From contig JAMPGA010000002.1 in the NCBI GenBank assembly GCA_023664185.1, forward strand, positions 59,061 through 123,060: a stretch of 64,000 nucleotides of DNA, read 5' to 3'. The notes under the pieces are model-generated. The model did not search any database. It had not been told where the DNA came from and was given only the letters and a program-made list of their open reading frames with translations. Of the stretch, positions 34,554 to 43,246 are shown piece after piece. Made by a program: the position numbers and the translations under genes. This DNA is from Muribaculaceae bacterium (GTDB lineage Bacteria; Bacteroidota; Bacteroidia; Bacteroidales; Muribaculaceae). Every line of letters begins with the position of its first letter. Positions within the stretch are counted from its first letter, which is position 1.

Positions 34554-35756
34554 ATGGAAGAGAAATTAGAAATATCTGAAATTTACAAGGCCGCACAGGT
34601 GCTTCGCGACGTGGCACGCCATCCACGCATGATAGGCCCCACACGCCTCAACCCCGATGCTGAGGTCTATCTCAAACCCGAGAACCTGCAGCACACCGGA
34701 GCATTCAAACTGCGTGGCGCTTACTACAAGATTTCTCAACTGACACCCGAGGAACGCTCCAAGGGCGTGATAGCCTGCTCGGCAGGCAATCATGCCCAGG
34801 GAGTGGCCCTCGCGGCCACTGCCAATGGCATCAAGTCGCTCATCTGCCTGCCGGCCGGTGCACCTATCTCCAAGATTGAGGCCACCCGCAGGCTGGGCGC
34901 CGAGGTGTGTCTGGTGCCCGGCGTGTATGACGACGCCTACCAGAAGGCTGTGGAGCTGCAGCAGGAACATGGCTACACATTCATCCACCCGTTCGACGAC
35001 CTGAAGGTGATAGCCGGACAGGGCACTATAGGCCTGGAGATACTCGAGGAGATGCCCGACGTTGAAGCCGTCATTGTCCCCGTGGGTGGCGGCGGCCTCA
35101 TTGCCGGCATTGCCTTTGCCCTCAAGCAGCTCAAACCCGACGTTAAGGTGTATGGCGTGCAGGCCGAGGGTGCCCCCTCGATGGAGCGCTCGGTCAACCA
35201 GGGTGAGCGCATCAGGCTTCAGCAGGTGTCGACCATAGCCGACGGCATCGCTGTGAAGGAGCCGGGTGTCAACACCTATGAGTTTTGCCGCCGCTATGTC
35301 GACGAAATCGTCACCGTCAGCGAAGACGAGATAGCCGCAGCAATCCTGGCCTTGATAGAGCAGCAGAAGCTCGTGGCCGAGGGCGCCGGTGCCGTCTGTG
35401 TGGCCGCTGCCATGTTCAATAAGGTACCCATCAAGGGGAAGAAGGCGGTCTGCGTGGTGTCGGGGGGCAATATCGACGTCACAAGCCTCAACCGCGTCAT
35501 AACCCGCGGACTTGTGAAGAGCGGACGCAACTGCACCATCAAGCTCGACGTGGGCGACAAGCCCGGCATGCTTTCGGGCATATGCAACATACTGGCCGAA
35601 AACGGTGCCAACATCATCTCTGTGACTCACGAACGCAATTCGGATCTCACCTCGATCAACGGCTGCATACTCAGCATTGAGGTGGAGACACGCAACCTCG
35701 ACCACATCTCGCAGCTCAAGAAGGCTCTCCAAGAGGCCGGGCATCATGTGGTGTGA
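34554..35756 (+). CDS. ilvA: Threonine ammonia-lyase (threonine deaminase)
   Basis: 400 residues. It converts threonine to 2-oxobutyrate with PLP. The PLP lysine is K52 in GAFKLRGAYY; the glycine loop is PVGGGGLIAG. The last about 75 residues form one ACT-type regulatory domain (CTIKLDVGDKPGMLSGICNIL), the short ACT-containing class. In isoleucine biosynthesis it would be allosterically controlled; with no other ilv genes nearby, a catabolic role is also possible. It begins 14 bases after the repeat lipoprotein. Confidence 0.92.
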   Translation: MEEKLEISEIYKAAQVLRDVARHPRMIGPTRLNPDAEVYLKPENLQHTGAFKLRGAYYKISQLTPEERSKGVIACSAGNHAQGVALAATANGIKSLICLPAGAPISKIEATRRLGAEVCLVPGVYDDAYQKAVELQQEHGYTFIHPFDDLKVIAGQGTIGLEILEEMPDVEAVIVPVGGGGLIAGIAFALKQLKPDVKVYGVQAEGAPSMERSVNQGERIRLQQVSTIADGIAVKEPGVNTYEFCRRYVDEIVTVSEDEIAAAILALIEQQKLVAEGAGAVCVAAAMFNKVPIKGKKAVCVVSGGNIDVTSLNRVITRGLVKSGRNCTIKLDVGDKPGMLSGICNILAENGANIISVTHERNSDLTSINGCILSIEVETRNLDHISQLKKALQEAGHHVV

Positions 35757-35780
35757 TCGTTGATAATATTGTAACAAGCG

Positions 35781-36293
35781 ATGAAAAGAACCCCCTTGCT
35801 TCTTCTTGCCGGCGTTTTGGCCTTGAGTGCATGCAAGACCACGGAAGCCAACTATAAGGCGGCCTATGAGGCTGCTGTGGCTCAGCAGCGCGATGTGGCC
35901 GAGCTCGACTCTACCATCTATGGTGCTGTGCGCAAGCAGGCAGGCATGTCGGTGCTCAAGGTTGGGGCCGACTCGCTCCCGCTGCGCACCGAATATATCG
36001 GCTACACGGAGAATGGCGGAGCCTCTCGCTCCTCTATCCACCGCTACAATGTAGTGGTGGGTCAGTTCAAACAGGTGTTCAACGCGCGGCAGATGCGCGA
36101 GCGCCTCATGGCCAACGGCTATCCTGACGCCGTGATCGTGCACACGCGCGAGCCACTCTACTACGTGGTCACGGCCACAGTCTCGACCCCCGAAGAAGCC
36201 CTTGAGCAGTATAACCGTGTCAAAGCTGACCGCTCGATAGTGCTCAAAGCCCCCCTACCCTTCATTCTCCGTCCCGCCCATCTGGCCAGATAA
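35781..36293 (+). CDS. SPOR-domain lipoprotein
   Basis: 170 residues with a lipobox (LALSACKTT). The region YNVVVGQFKQVFNARQMRERL to YYVVTATVSTPEEALEQYN has the beta-alpha-beta pattern of SPOR domains, which bind denuded septal peptidoglycan. It is likely periplasmic and linked to the cell wall or division. It is the last gene on this transcript before the repeat cluster. Confidence 0.75.
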   Translation: MKRTPLLLLAGVLALSACKTTEANYKAAYEAAVAQQRDVAELDSTIYGAVRKQAGMSVLKVGADSLPLRTEYIGYTENGGASRSSIHRYNVVVGQFKQVFNARQMRERLMANGYPDAVIVHTREPLYYVVTATVSTPEEALEQYNRVKADRSIVLKAPLPFILRPAHLAR

Positions 36294-36318
36294 GGAGAAA
36301 CACATAAGGATTATATCA

Positions 36319-36382
36319 GCCCCGTAGGGCGTCGCGGAAATGCCAGTTAGCATGGTTCCACGACCCCTACGGGGCCGATTTT
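36319..36382 (+). repeat. Interspersed repeat, family B copy 2
   Basis: GCCCCGTAGGG at the left and CCCCTACGGGGC at the right pair as a hairpin, with GTCGCGGAAATGC and GCATGGTTCCACGACC between. It ends in CCGATTTTTT, so on the plus strand it could act as an intrinsic terminator for the SPOR gene. Confidence 0.7.
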
Positions 36383-36398
36383 TTCATAACTATCTCAA

Positions 36399-36713
36399 GC
36401 CCTGGGGTGAGCCAATTACACAATCTTGCGGACTCGTAGAAGAGAGATGGTGGGCTACACCTTGGAGAGGCGATAATAGCCCCATGCCTCGGCATGTGGT
36501 ATTGATGACCAAACAATTACGGCCGCGAAGAGCTCGCATAACCCAGCCCAACACCCAATGAGCAGAGCTCCCATTAATCGACCTCTTCAATGCCGTTTTG
36601 TGACCGATTCTCTTTACCCCATGCTGAGGCACGGAGAAATCATTATATCGCCTCTGTTAGAATAGTTTGCCATTTATCCAGCCCCTGTAGGGGGCAATAG
36701 CCCAGGGGATAAC
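36399..36713. repeat. Composite repeat: families C and A in inverted arrangement
   Basis: The 594-base gap 36294-36887 has no gene. CCCTGGGGTGAGCC (about 36399) and a minus-strand family C copy (36669-36713) flank an A-family unit on the minus strand (about 36521-36657: blocks 36571-36586 and 36534-36548). A plus-strand half unit lies at about 36460-36510 (GAGAGGCGATAATAGCCCC). GAGGCGATA at 36467 and TATCGCCTC at 36647 are inverted to each other, so the region could fold as a large stem. Confidence 0.6.
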
Positions 36714-36745
36714 CTCTGGATGTCAGACAATTACCCACATTGGCG

Positions 36746-36808
36746 GCCCCGTAGGGCGTCGCGGAAATGCATGGATGGCATGGTTCTACGACCCTACGGG
36801 ACCGATTT
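36746..36808 (+). repeat. Interspersed repeat, family B copy 3
   Basis: GCCCCGTAGGGCGTCGCGGA to GGCATGGTTCTACGACCC and TACGGGACCGATTTTA. It is nearly the same as the copy at 36319-36382 except for the spacer between the two conserved blocks. Confidence 0.7.
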
Positions 36809-36818
36809 TATATAAGCA

Positions 36819-36854
36819 AACCGCTCCACAACCTCTGGAGGTTGCGGAGCGGTT
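36819..36854 (-). terminator. Intrinsic terminator after ompA
   Basis: Arms AACCGCTCCGCAACCTC and GAGGTTGTGGAGCGGTT (minus strand) pair with one mismatch, then TTTGCTTATAT. It lies about 34 bases beyond the ompA stop. Confidence 0.7.
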
Positions 36855-36887
36855 GTTATTTCACAGGTTTAAATTCCTTGTCAGGAA

Positions 36888-38084
36888 TTACTTGTTAGCC
36901 TGGATTGTGACGGCACGATCGAGAGAAACGAACTTCTCGCCCATGTCATTGAGGTTAGAGTTGTTGACAGTAACATCAAGCTGTGAGGGGTTAACGCCGT
37001 TGCGGAGAAGCACCTTTTCAACACCGTTGGCACGAGCGTGACGCAGACGGTCGTTGATAGCGTCTGTACCGGTGTAGTTGTCGGCCCAGCCACATACAGT
37101 GTACTTCTGGTCGGGGTTGTTCTTCATCACCTCAGCCACAGCACCGAGCACCTTGCTGTCTACGCGAGAGATGCGTGAGCTGCCGATGGTGTAGTAGATA
37201 GTGCAGAGGGGACCCTCTTCCTTCTGTACGATGGTCTGAACGGGACGGTTGAGGCAGTCGCGGAGCTGACCCTCGAGGTCGGCGATGCGGCCGTTGGCAG
37301 CCTGGAGGCGAGCTTCAACCTCGTCGCAGTTGGGGATTTCGGGGATAACGGGCACAATGGGTGCGTTCCAGGTGGCCTTGTTGAAGTTGTAGGTAAGACC
37401 GATGTAAGCCTGGCCGTCGAGATAGTTCTTGCGGAGGTTACGGTTGTCGTAGTCGTCGGTCAGAGCGATGAGACGGAGGTCGAGGTAGAGAGCAAAGTTC
37501 TTGGTGATGTTGAAGTTGTTGATAAGACCAACGTGAGCGGTCAGATTGTCATCACCACCGTGGTGCCAGCCGTCGCGACGGCCGTCGGTGTATTTGGGAA
37601 GGAACTGCCAGTTGTAGCCAGCGCCACCGTAGAAGATACCGTTGTAAACGCGGCCGGGACGATAGCCACACCACCAGTTGGTGAGGTTGAGAAGACCGTC
37701 TACATAACCGCCAAACTCGTTGCGTTTGTATTTGTCATAGTCTTCGAATGTGCCGTAGTAGCCGATGCCACCCCGCTTGCTGAGACCCTTCACTGAGGTG
37801 AAGTTAGCGCCTACACGGGCACCGAGGATGGGTGAGAACCACTTACCAACCCAGATGCCGGCGTTGGGTGAGAAACGATCGAAGAACTTGCGCTCGCTGT
37901 TGTCGTGCTTGAAGTAGTAGTTCATACCACCTTCTACAGATACGAACCAGTTGTCCGAGAAGCTATTGAAGAGATAGCCCTGTGCGGGATCCTCTACATA
38001 GCTGATTTCCTGGGCGCTCTGGGCCATTGCGCTTTGACCCATAAACAGAGCGGCTACCAAGCCAAGAAGGATACTTTTTTTCAT
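36888..38084 (-). CDS. OmpA-family outer-membrane protein
   Basis: 398 residues. A signal peptide (LLGLVAALFMGQSAMAQ) precedes an about 230-residue beta-barrel rich in aromatic and Gly residues (NWFVSVEGGMNYYF). A coiled segment (EVEARLQAANGRIADLEGQLRD) follows, then an OmpA C-terminal peptidoglycan-binding domain (SSRISRVDSKVLGAV; NDRLRHARANGVEKVL). It is a major outer-membrane porin type of Bacteroidales. Tandem promoters and its own terminator point to a highly expressed single-gene unit. Confidence 0.9.
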   Translation of the reverse strand: MKKSILLGLVAALFMGQSAMAQSAQEISYVEDPAQGYLFNSFSDNWFVSVEGGMNYYFKHDNSERKFFDRFSPNAGIWVGKWFSPILGARVGANFTSVKGLSKRGGIGYYGTFEDYDKYKRNEFGGYVDGLLNLTNWWCGYRPGRVYNGIFYGGAGYNWQFLPKYTDGRRDGWHHGGDDNLTAHVGLINNFNITKNFALYLDLRLIALTDDYDNRNLRKNYLDGQAYIGLTYNFNKATWNAPIVPVIPEIPNCDEVEARLQAANGRIADLEGQLRDCLNRPVQTIVQKEEGPLCTIYYTIGSSRISRVDSKVLGAVAEVMKNNPDQKYTVCGWADNYTGTDAINDRLRHARANGVEKVLLRNGVNPSQLDVTVNNSNLNDMGEKFVSLDRAVTIQANK

Positions 38085-38149
38085 AAATAATTAATTATTG
38101 GAAAATAGTTGAAATTTTCGCGTTTGGTTTTTTATTAACATGCAGGTTG

Positions 38150-38220
38150 CAAAGATAGCGTGGTGTGAGCCTTCATGCCAGGACTTATGTGTGTTGATAC
38201 ATAATCCGGTGTCAAAGGTA
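38150..38220 (-). promoter_or_regulatory. Tandem ompA promoters
   Basis: Two minus-strand -7 boxes are visible: TATCTTTG at 38157-38150 and TACCTTTG at 38220-38213. Leaders would be about 60 and 123 bases. The stretch 38085-38297 is AT-rich and has no gene. Confidence 0.55.
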
Positions 38221-38297
38221 TAACATTTTTTTGGATTAATCTAAATTAAAGCAAAAAAATCTTTCAACTTTTGACATTTTTACCAAGCTGAGCACAA

Positions 38298-38341
38298 AAA
38301 GAGGACAATTTGACCAGAATATTGGTCAAATTGTCCTCTTT
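38298..38341 (-). terminator. Intrinsic terminator after tkt
   Basis: A perfect 19-base stem (38298-38316 with 38323-38341, six-base loop) is followed by TTTTT on the minus strand. It begins 12 bases after the tkt stop. Confidence 0.85.
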
Positions 38342-38352
38342 AACATTTTTAC

Positions 38353-40386
38353 TTACTTGCCGAGATAGGCCATCACCTGTGCCTTAACGGCGGGCATGGT
38401 GAAACCGAATTTCTCGTCGAGCACCTTATAGGGAGCCGATGCTCCGAAGTGGTCCAGGCCGAAGATGGCGCCGTCCGATCCCACAAGGCCACGCAGTGTG
38501 GAGGGAAGGCCGGCGGTGAGGCCGAAGGTGGGGACTCCGGGGGTGAGCACCGACTGGCGATATTCGATGGGCTGATTGTTGAAGAGGCCTATCGAGGGAG
38601 CCGACACTACGCGTGCCTTGATGCCGTCGGCGGCGATGGCTGCAGCCACCTCGCAGAGCAGCGACACCTCTGAGCCGTTGGCCACGAGGATGATGTCGGG
38701 GTTCTCTTCCTTGACCACAGCATAGGCACCCTTGCGGCTGCCGGCCTCAGCCTCGGCGAAGCGGTCGCCGCTCGAGGCGGGCAGATCGGGCAGATTCTGG
38801 CGTGAGAGAACCAGGGCCGAGGGGGTCTCGATGTTTTCCATTGCCATTTCCCATGCTACGCTTGTCTCGGCAGCGTCGGCCGGACGGAGCACCAGCATCG
38901 AGGGCTTGCCCGAAAGGTTGCGCAACTCTTCCATCAGGCGCAGCTGGGCTTCCTGCTCAACGGGCTCGTGGGTGGGTCCATCCTCACCCACACGGAAGGC
39001 GTCGTGTGTCCAGATATATTTGACAGGGAGCTCCATCAGGGCTGCCATGCGCACGGCGGGCTTCATATAGTCGGAGAATACGAAGAATGTGCCACAGGCA
39101 CAGATGACGCCACCGTGGAGGGCAATACCGTTCATCACAGCTGCCATGGTGAGCTCGGTGACTCCGGCGTGCAGGAAGGCTCCGCTGAAGTCGCCCTTCT
39201 TGAAGGGATGAGTCTTTTTGAGGAAGGCATCGGTCTTATCGGAGTTGGCAAGGTCGGCCGACGATACTATCATATTGCCCACCTTCTCGGCCAGCACGCT
39301 AAGCACATCGGCCGATGCCTGGCGCGAAGCAATGTTGGCTTTGTGGGGGATGGCGCGCCAGTCGATGGCAGGAAGCTTGTTGTCGAGATAGTCATGGAGC
39401 TCCTTGGCCAGCTCGGGATTGGCGGCTTCCCAGACAGCCTGCTCTTGGCGGCGTGCCTTGACTATCCCACGCAGCTCCTGGCGACGGGCTTCATAGAGAG
39501 CCTTGACGTCGTCGAAGATAACGAACGGATTCTCGGGATCGGCGCCAAGATTCTTCATTGTGGCGGCAAAGTCGGCTCCGGCAGCACTGAGGGGCTGGCC
39601 GTGGGTGGAGCACTGGCCCTCGAAGTTCGAGCCGTCGGCTTTACGTACGCCCTTGCCCATGACGGTGTGGCCGATGATGATGGTGGGGCGCTCGGTCTCC
39701 TTCTGAGCCTCCTCAATGGCTTTGGCTATCTCGAGGGGATCGTTGCCGTTGCATTCGAGCACATTCCAGTGCCATGCACGGTATTTGGCAGCCACGTCCT
39801 CGGCATCGACGGCCTCGACCATGGTTGAGAGCTGAACCTTGTTTGAATCATAGAACATGATGAGGTTCGAAAGACCGAGGTGTCCGGCCAGACGTCCGGC
39901 GCCCTGCGAGATCTCTTCCTGCACACCGCCGTCCGAGATGAAGGCATATGTCTTGTGTGAGAGCCAGTTGCCAAAACGGGCTGTGAGGAAACGCTCGGCT
40001 ATGGCACAGCCAACGGCCATGGTGTGGCCCTGTCCGAGGGGACCCGATGTGTTTTCAACGCCACGCTCGGGGTGAAGCTCGGGGTGACCGGGTGTGGGCG
40101 AACCCCACTGACGGAACTGTGCGAGCTCGTCGGTGGTGTAGTGGCCGAAGAGGGCAAGCACGCTATAGAGCATCGGCGACATATGGCCGGGATCGAGGAA
40201 AAAACGGTCGCGGGCTATCCAGCGTCCGTCGTCGGGATCGGTCACAAGATACTGCGAGTAGAGCACATTTACAAAGTCGGCACCACCCATGGCGCCTCCG
40301 GGATGGCCTGATTTGGCCTTCTCCACCATCGCTGCGGCTAAAGCGCGGATATTGTCCGCCGCACGGTTTACTGATGTTAGATTCAT
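38353..40386 (-). CDS. tkt: Transketolase
   Basis: 677 residues, full length. It moves two-carbon units between sugar phosphates in the pentose phosphate pathway with thiamine diphosphate. KSGHPGGAMGGADF near the start, the ThDP region AFISDGGVQEE...YDSNKVQLST (SDG in place of GDG, as I remember for other Bacteroidales), the central GEDGPTHEPVEQ and the C-terminal domain are intact. It is a single gene with its own promoter and terminator. Confidence 0.95.
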   Translation of the reverse strand: MNLTSVNRAADNIRALAAAMVEKAKSGHPGGAMGGADFVNVLYSQYLVTDPDDGRWIARDRFFLDPGHMSPMLYSVLALFGHYTTDELAQFRQWGSPTPGHPELHPERGVENTSGPLGQGHTMAVGCAIAERFLTARFGNWLSHKTYAFISDGGVQEEISQGAGRLAGHLGLSNLIMFYDSNKVQLSTMVEAVDAEDVAAKYRAWHWNVLECNGNDPLEIAKAIEEAQKETERPTIIIGHTVMGKGVRKADGSNFEGQCSTHGQPLSAAGADFAATMKNLGADPENPFVIFDDVKALYEARRQELRGIVKARRQEQAVWEAANPELAKELHDYLDNKLPAIDWRAIPHKANIASRQASADVLSVLAEKVGNMIVSSADLANSDKTDAFLKKTHPFKKGDFSGAFLHAGVTELTMAAVMNGIALHGGVICACGTFFVFSDYMKPAVRMAALMELPVKYIWTHDAFRVGEDGPTHEPVEQEAQLRLMEELRNLSGKPSMLVLRPADAAETSVAWEMAMENIETPSALVLSRQNLPDLPASSGDRFAEAEAGSRKGAYAVVKEENPDIILVANGSEVSLLCEVAAAIAADGIKARVVSAPSIGLFNNQPIEYRQSVLTPGVPTFGLTAGLPSTLRGLVGSDGAIFGLDHFGASAPYKVLDEKFGFTMPAVKAQVMAYLGK

Positions 40387-40464
40387 CTGGTTATTTATGG
40401 TTGTTGAAACTGATATTTATCGTATAAAATACAATTAGCTCCGGATCTGTGTCCGTGCCGTCAG

Positions 40465-40498
40465 CAAATTTACAAAAATATTCTTTAAATCGCCCAAA
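40465..40498 (-). promoter_or_regulatory. Putative tkt promoter
   Basis: TAAATTTG at 40472-40465 with TTTG at 40498-40495, 22 bases apart. The 410-base gap 40387-40796 holds this and the divergent promoter at 40729; it has no gene. Confidence 0.5.
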
Positions 40499-40728
40499 AA
40501 TCCCAGGCATTTTGAGCGAGAAAGCAAAAAAAGACCGAAAATCAAAATCATCGGCTCTCACTATCCCTCTACCATCCATCCGTATCGGATAAATTACAAC
40601 TAAGTTCATCGCCCCAAACACGCCACGAAAACCTCGGAGAAATAAGATAAGCCTTGCACAGACACGCTCTTCTCAAAACATTTCTCACTTTTTAACATGC
40701 GTTAAGCTCGGGGAGAAGGTATTTTTGC

Positions 40729-40736
40729 TAACTTTG
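40729..40736 (+). promoter_or_regulatory. Putative permease promoter -7 box
   Basis: TAACTTTG, with a leader of about 54 bases to 40797. No -33 TTTG at the standard spacing. Confidence 0.5.
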
Positions 40737-40796
40737 TGACCTCTATGCACGTTTATAACTAAACCCTATAATCATCTTCTTACTCTTAAACAACCA

Positions 40797-42314
40797 ATGA
40801 CTAACTCAGGTAAATCGAACGGGCGCGTGGTGGCCATCGTGGCGATGTTTTGCATCTATGCCATGATTTCGTTCGTGACTAATTTGGCCGCCCCTATCGG
40901 CACCATCTGGGGCTACAAGTTTGCCGGCAATTCTGTGCTGGGCATGATGGGCAACATGATGAACTTCCTGGCCTATCTCTTCATGGGCATTCCGGCCGGC
41001 AATCTTCTTGTGAAAATCGGATATAAAAAGACTGCTCTCTGGGCCATGGCCGTGGGCTTTGTGGGCCTGTTTGTGCAGTGGCTCTCAAGTGTGGCCGGCA
41101 CCGAGACGGTGGTTACGTCGATCAGCGGCAGCCCCGTCACCCTCAATTTCTTCATCTATCTGCTGGGCGCCTTCATCTGCGGTTTCTGCGTGTGCATGCT
41201 CAACACTGTGGTGTGCCCTATGCTCAATCTGCTTGGCGGCGGCGGCAAGACAGGCAACCAACTGCTGCAGAGCGGCGGTGCGCTCAACTCGCTGTCGGGC
41301 ACTTTGACCCCTCTCTTTGTGGGCGCTCTCATAGGCCAGCTCACCTCAAAGACTCAGATGAGCGACGTGGCTCCGCTGCTGTGGGTGGCCATGGGCGTTT
41401 TTGCTGTGGCTTTTATAGTTATCTCCTTCGTGGCTATCCCCGAGCCAAACCAGAGCTCTTCGGGCAAGGAGGTGAAATACTCTCACTCGCCCTGGAACTT
41501 CCGCCACACTGTGCTTGGCGTGATAGGCATCTTCTTCTATGTAGGTATTGAAATAGGTATCCCAGGCACACTCAACTTCTATCTGGCCGACCAGGGAGCC
41601 ACCGGCGCGGGTGTGGTAGGAGCGGCCTCCACGATAGCCGGCGCTATTGTGGCCATCTATTGGCTGCTCATGCTGGTGGGTCGCATGCTTTCGGGCTTCA
41701 TCAGCGGTTCGGTCAGCACCAAGGCTCAGATCATCACTGTCTCCACCGTAGCTATCCTCCTGGTAGTGTTCGCTATTGTTATCCCCAAGCAGAAGGCCGT
41801 TCAGGTTCCTGCCATGGTCTACGACCCGGTTGAAAACACCACTGAGGTGCTCCGCACTGCCGGCGTTCCGGCAGAGACAGTCGTTGAGTTTATCGAATCG
41901 CCCTCAGCCGAAATGCTTGCTCCCTGGGCCGACTCCATCCATGAGGAGTTTGAGATAAGCCCTGAGCAGGTTGTCACCAACCTCACATCGGTTCCCAAGG
42001 TGCCCGTGAGTGCGTTGCTGCTCATCCTGTGCGGTCTGTGCACATCGGTCATGTGGGGTGGCATATTTAACCTTGCAGTCGAAGGCCTTGGCAAGTACAC
42101 GGCACAGGCTTCAGGCATATTCATGATGATGGTGGTAGGCGGCGGCGTCATGCCCCTTATCCAGAACTGGATTGCAGGCGCAGCTGGCTACATGGCTTCC
42201 TACTGGCTCATAGTGGCAATGCTGGCATATATACTATTCTACGGTGCCATCGGTTCGAAGAATGTCAACACCGACATTCCCGTCGACGAGACCGACGACC
42301 CCCGCAACCTCTAA
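40797..42314 (+). CDS. MFS permease, sugar-type (FucP-like)
   Basis: 505 residues with about 12 membrane segments. The opening FMGIPAGNLLVKIGYKKT resembles the fucose/glucose-galactose permease group more than drug exporters. A long insertion of about 70 residues (PKQKAVQVPAMVYDPVENTTEVLRT... split by Pro and Glu) lies between late helices and should be soluble. The substrate is unknown. A terminator follows within 20 bases, so it is a single-gene unit. Confidence 0.8.
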   Translation: MTNSGKSNGRVVAIVAMFCIYAMISFVTNLAAPIGTIWGYKFAGNSVLGMMGNMMNFLAYLFMGIPAGNLLVKIGYKKTALWAMAVGFVGLFVQWLSSVAGTETVVTSISGSPVTLNFFIYLLGAFICGFCVCMLNTVVCPMLNLLGGGGKTGNQLLQSGGALNSLSGTLTPLFVGALIGQLTSKTQMSDVAPLLWVAMGVFAVAFIVISFVAIPEPNQSSSGKEVKYSHSPWNFRHTVLGVIGIFFYVGIEIGIPGTLNFYLADQGATGAGVVGAASTIAGAIVAIYWLLMLVGRMLSGFISGSVSTKAQIITVSTVAILLVVFAIVIPKQKAVQVPAMVYDPVENTTEVLRTAGVPAETVVEFIESPSAEMLAPWADSIHEEFEISPEQVVTNLTSVPKVPVSALLLILCGLCTSVMWGGIFNLAVEGLGKYTAQASGIFMMMVVGGGVMPLIQNWIAGAAGYMASYWLIVAMLAYILFYGAIGSKNVNTDIPVDETDDPRNL

Positions 42315-42333
42315 TTGAGAAAAGATTATTTAC

Positions 42334-42370
42334 AAAACCATCCCGGCCGCATAGCGACCGGGATGGTTTT
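42334..42370. terminator. Bidirectional intrinsic terminator
   Basis: AAAACCATCCCGG (42334-42346) and CCGGGATGGTTTT (42358-42370) pair perfectly with an 11-base loop and T/A runs on both sides. It separates the convergent permease and small membrane protein genes. Confidence 0.85.
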
Positions 42371-42376
42371 GTATTA

Positions 42377-42661
42377 TTACTCCTGTAGCGGATTGCGATA
42401 TTCAGGGGGTGTGGCGGTGCGTTTGGGTTTGGGAGTCTTAGACTTTTTAAGGGGTTTCACTGACGGAGTCGTTTGTGTGTCGGGCTCCTCTATGTGGGCC
42501 GGCGTTATGAGCATCGTATCCGATACGCCTTGCGTGGCAACCGTCGTGTCATCTGGCCCACGTCTGCACTGCGGAATAATCATAACAAGAGCCACCACTA
42601 TCAGTGTGGCTATAAACACGAGCAGCCCGCGCAGCTCCTTGGGGGTAATACCGGATGACAT
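42377..42661 (-). CDS. Small single-pass membrane protein, unknown function
   Basis: 94 residues. It has one hydrophobic helix (LRGLLVFIATLIVVALVMIIP, about 10-30) followed by a Pro/Lys/Thr-rich tail (KPLKKSKTPKPKRT). I do not recognise a family. It starts 17 bases after the rplQ terminator stem, so expression depends on read-through unless a hidden promoter exists; none was seen. Confidence 0.6.
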   Translation of the reverse strand: MSSGITPKELRGLLVFIATLIVVALVMIIPQCRRGPDDTTVATQGVSDTMLITPAHIEEPDTQTTPSVKPLKKSKTPKPKRTATPPEYRNPLQE

Positions 42662-42670
42662 ATATAATTA

Positions 42671-42712
42671 AAAAATTGGCCGCCGTCATGGTTGATCAAC
42701 TTGACGGCGGCC
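42671..42712 (-). terminator. Terminator of the ribosomal superoperon
   Basis: GGCCGCCGTCA pairs with TGACGGCGGCC (42678-42688 with 42702-42712), followed on the minus strand by AATTTTTTAATT. It lies 31 bases beyond the rplQ stop. Confidence 0.85.
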
Positions 42713-42742
42713 AGGGGGATAGGGAGTTGGGGAAATGCTGTG

Positions 42743-43240
42743 TTATTCAGCCTTAGCCTCTTCTGCAGCAGGAGCTTCTGCGGCGGGAGCAGCGGGAGCT
42801 TCTGCAGCGGGACGTGAGGAGCGGCGTGAGCGGCGGGTCTTGCCGGCGCCCTTCTTGGCAGGCTTGTCATTGAGCATGTTCTCGTTGTAGTCTACGAGCT
42901 CAATGAAACACATCTTGGCGTTGTCGCCCAGACGGTTGCCTGTTTTGAGAATGCGAGTGTAACCACCATTGCGCTCGGCAATCTTCTGAGCTATTTCGCG
43001 GAAGAGTTCGGTGACGGCTTCCTTGTTCTGAAGATGTGAGAACACCAGACGGCGGTTGGGGGTTGAGTCCACCTTGGCGCGGTTGATAAGGGGCTCAGCG
43101 TAAACGCGGAGAGCCTTAGCCTTTGCCAGCGTGGTGAAGATGCGCTTGTGCATGATCAGTGAGATGGTCATGTTGGCCAGCAGCGCGTCGCGATGAGCCT
43201 TCTTGCGGCTGAGGTGGTTGAATGACTTATTGTGTCTCAT
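42743..43240 (-). CDS. rplQ: 50S ribosomal protein L17
   Basis: 165 residues. [20 protein letters not shown] at the start and the NRRLVFSHL region are canonical. The last about 40 residues are an Ala/Glu/Lys/Pro tail ([14 protein letters not shown]) that E. coli L17 (127 residues) lacks; acidic-basic tails of this sort are common in Bacteroidetes L17. It is the last gene of the ribosomal operon, 6 bases after rpoA. Confidence 0.97.
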   Translation of the reverse strand: MRHNKSFNHLSRKKAHRDALLANMTISLIMHKRIFTTLAKAKALRVYAEPLINRAKVDSTPNRRLVFSHLQNKEAVTELFREIAQKIAERNGGYTRILKTGNRLGDNAKMCFIELVDYNENMLNDKPAKKGAGKTRRSRRSSRPAAEAPAAPAAEAPAAEEAKAE

Positions 43241-43246
43241 CGTTGA

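Noticed and set aside
34566..36143. A 525-codon open frame on the minus strand over ilvA and the SPOR gene
   Set aside because: It crosses two well-supported genes in antisense and has no recognisable domain; I treat it as a shadow.
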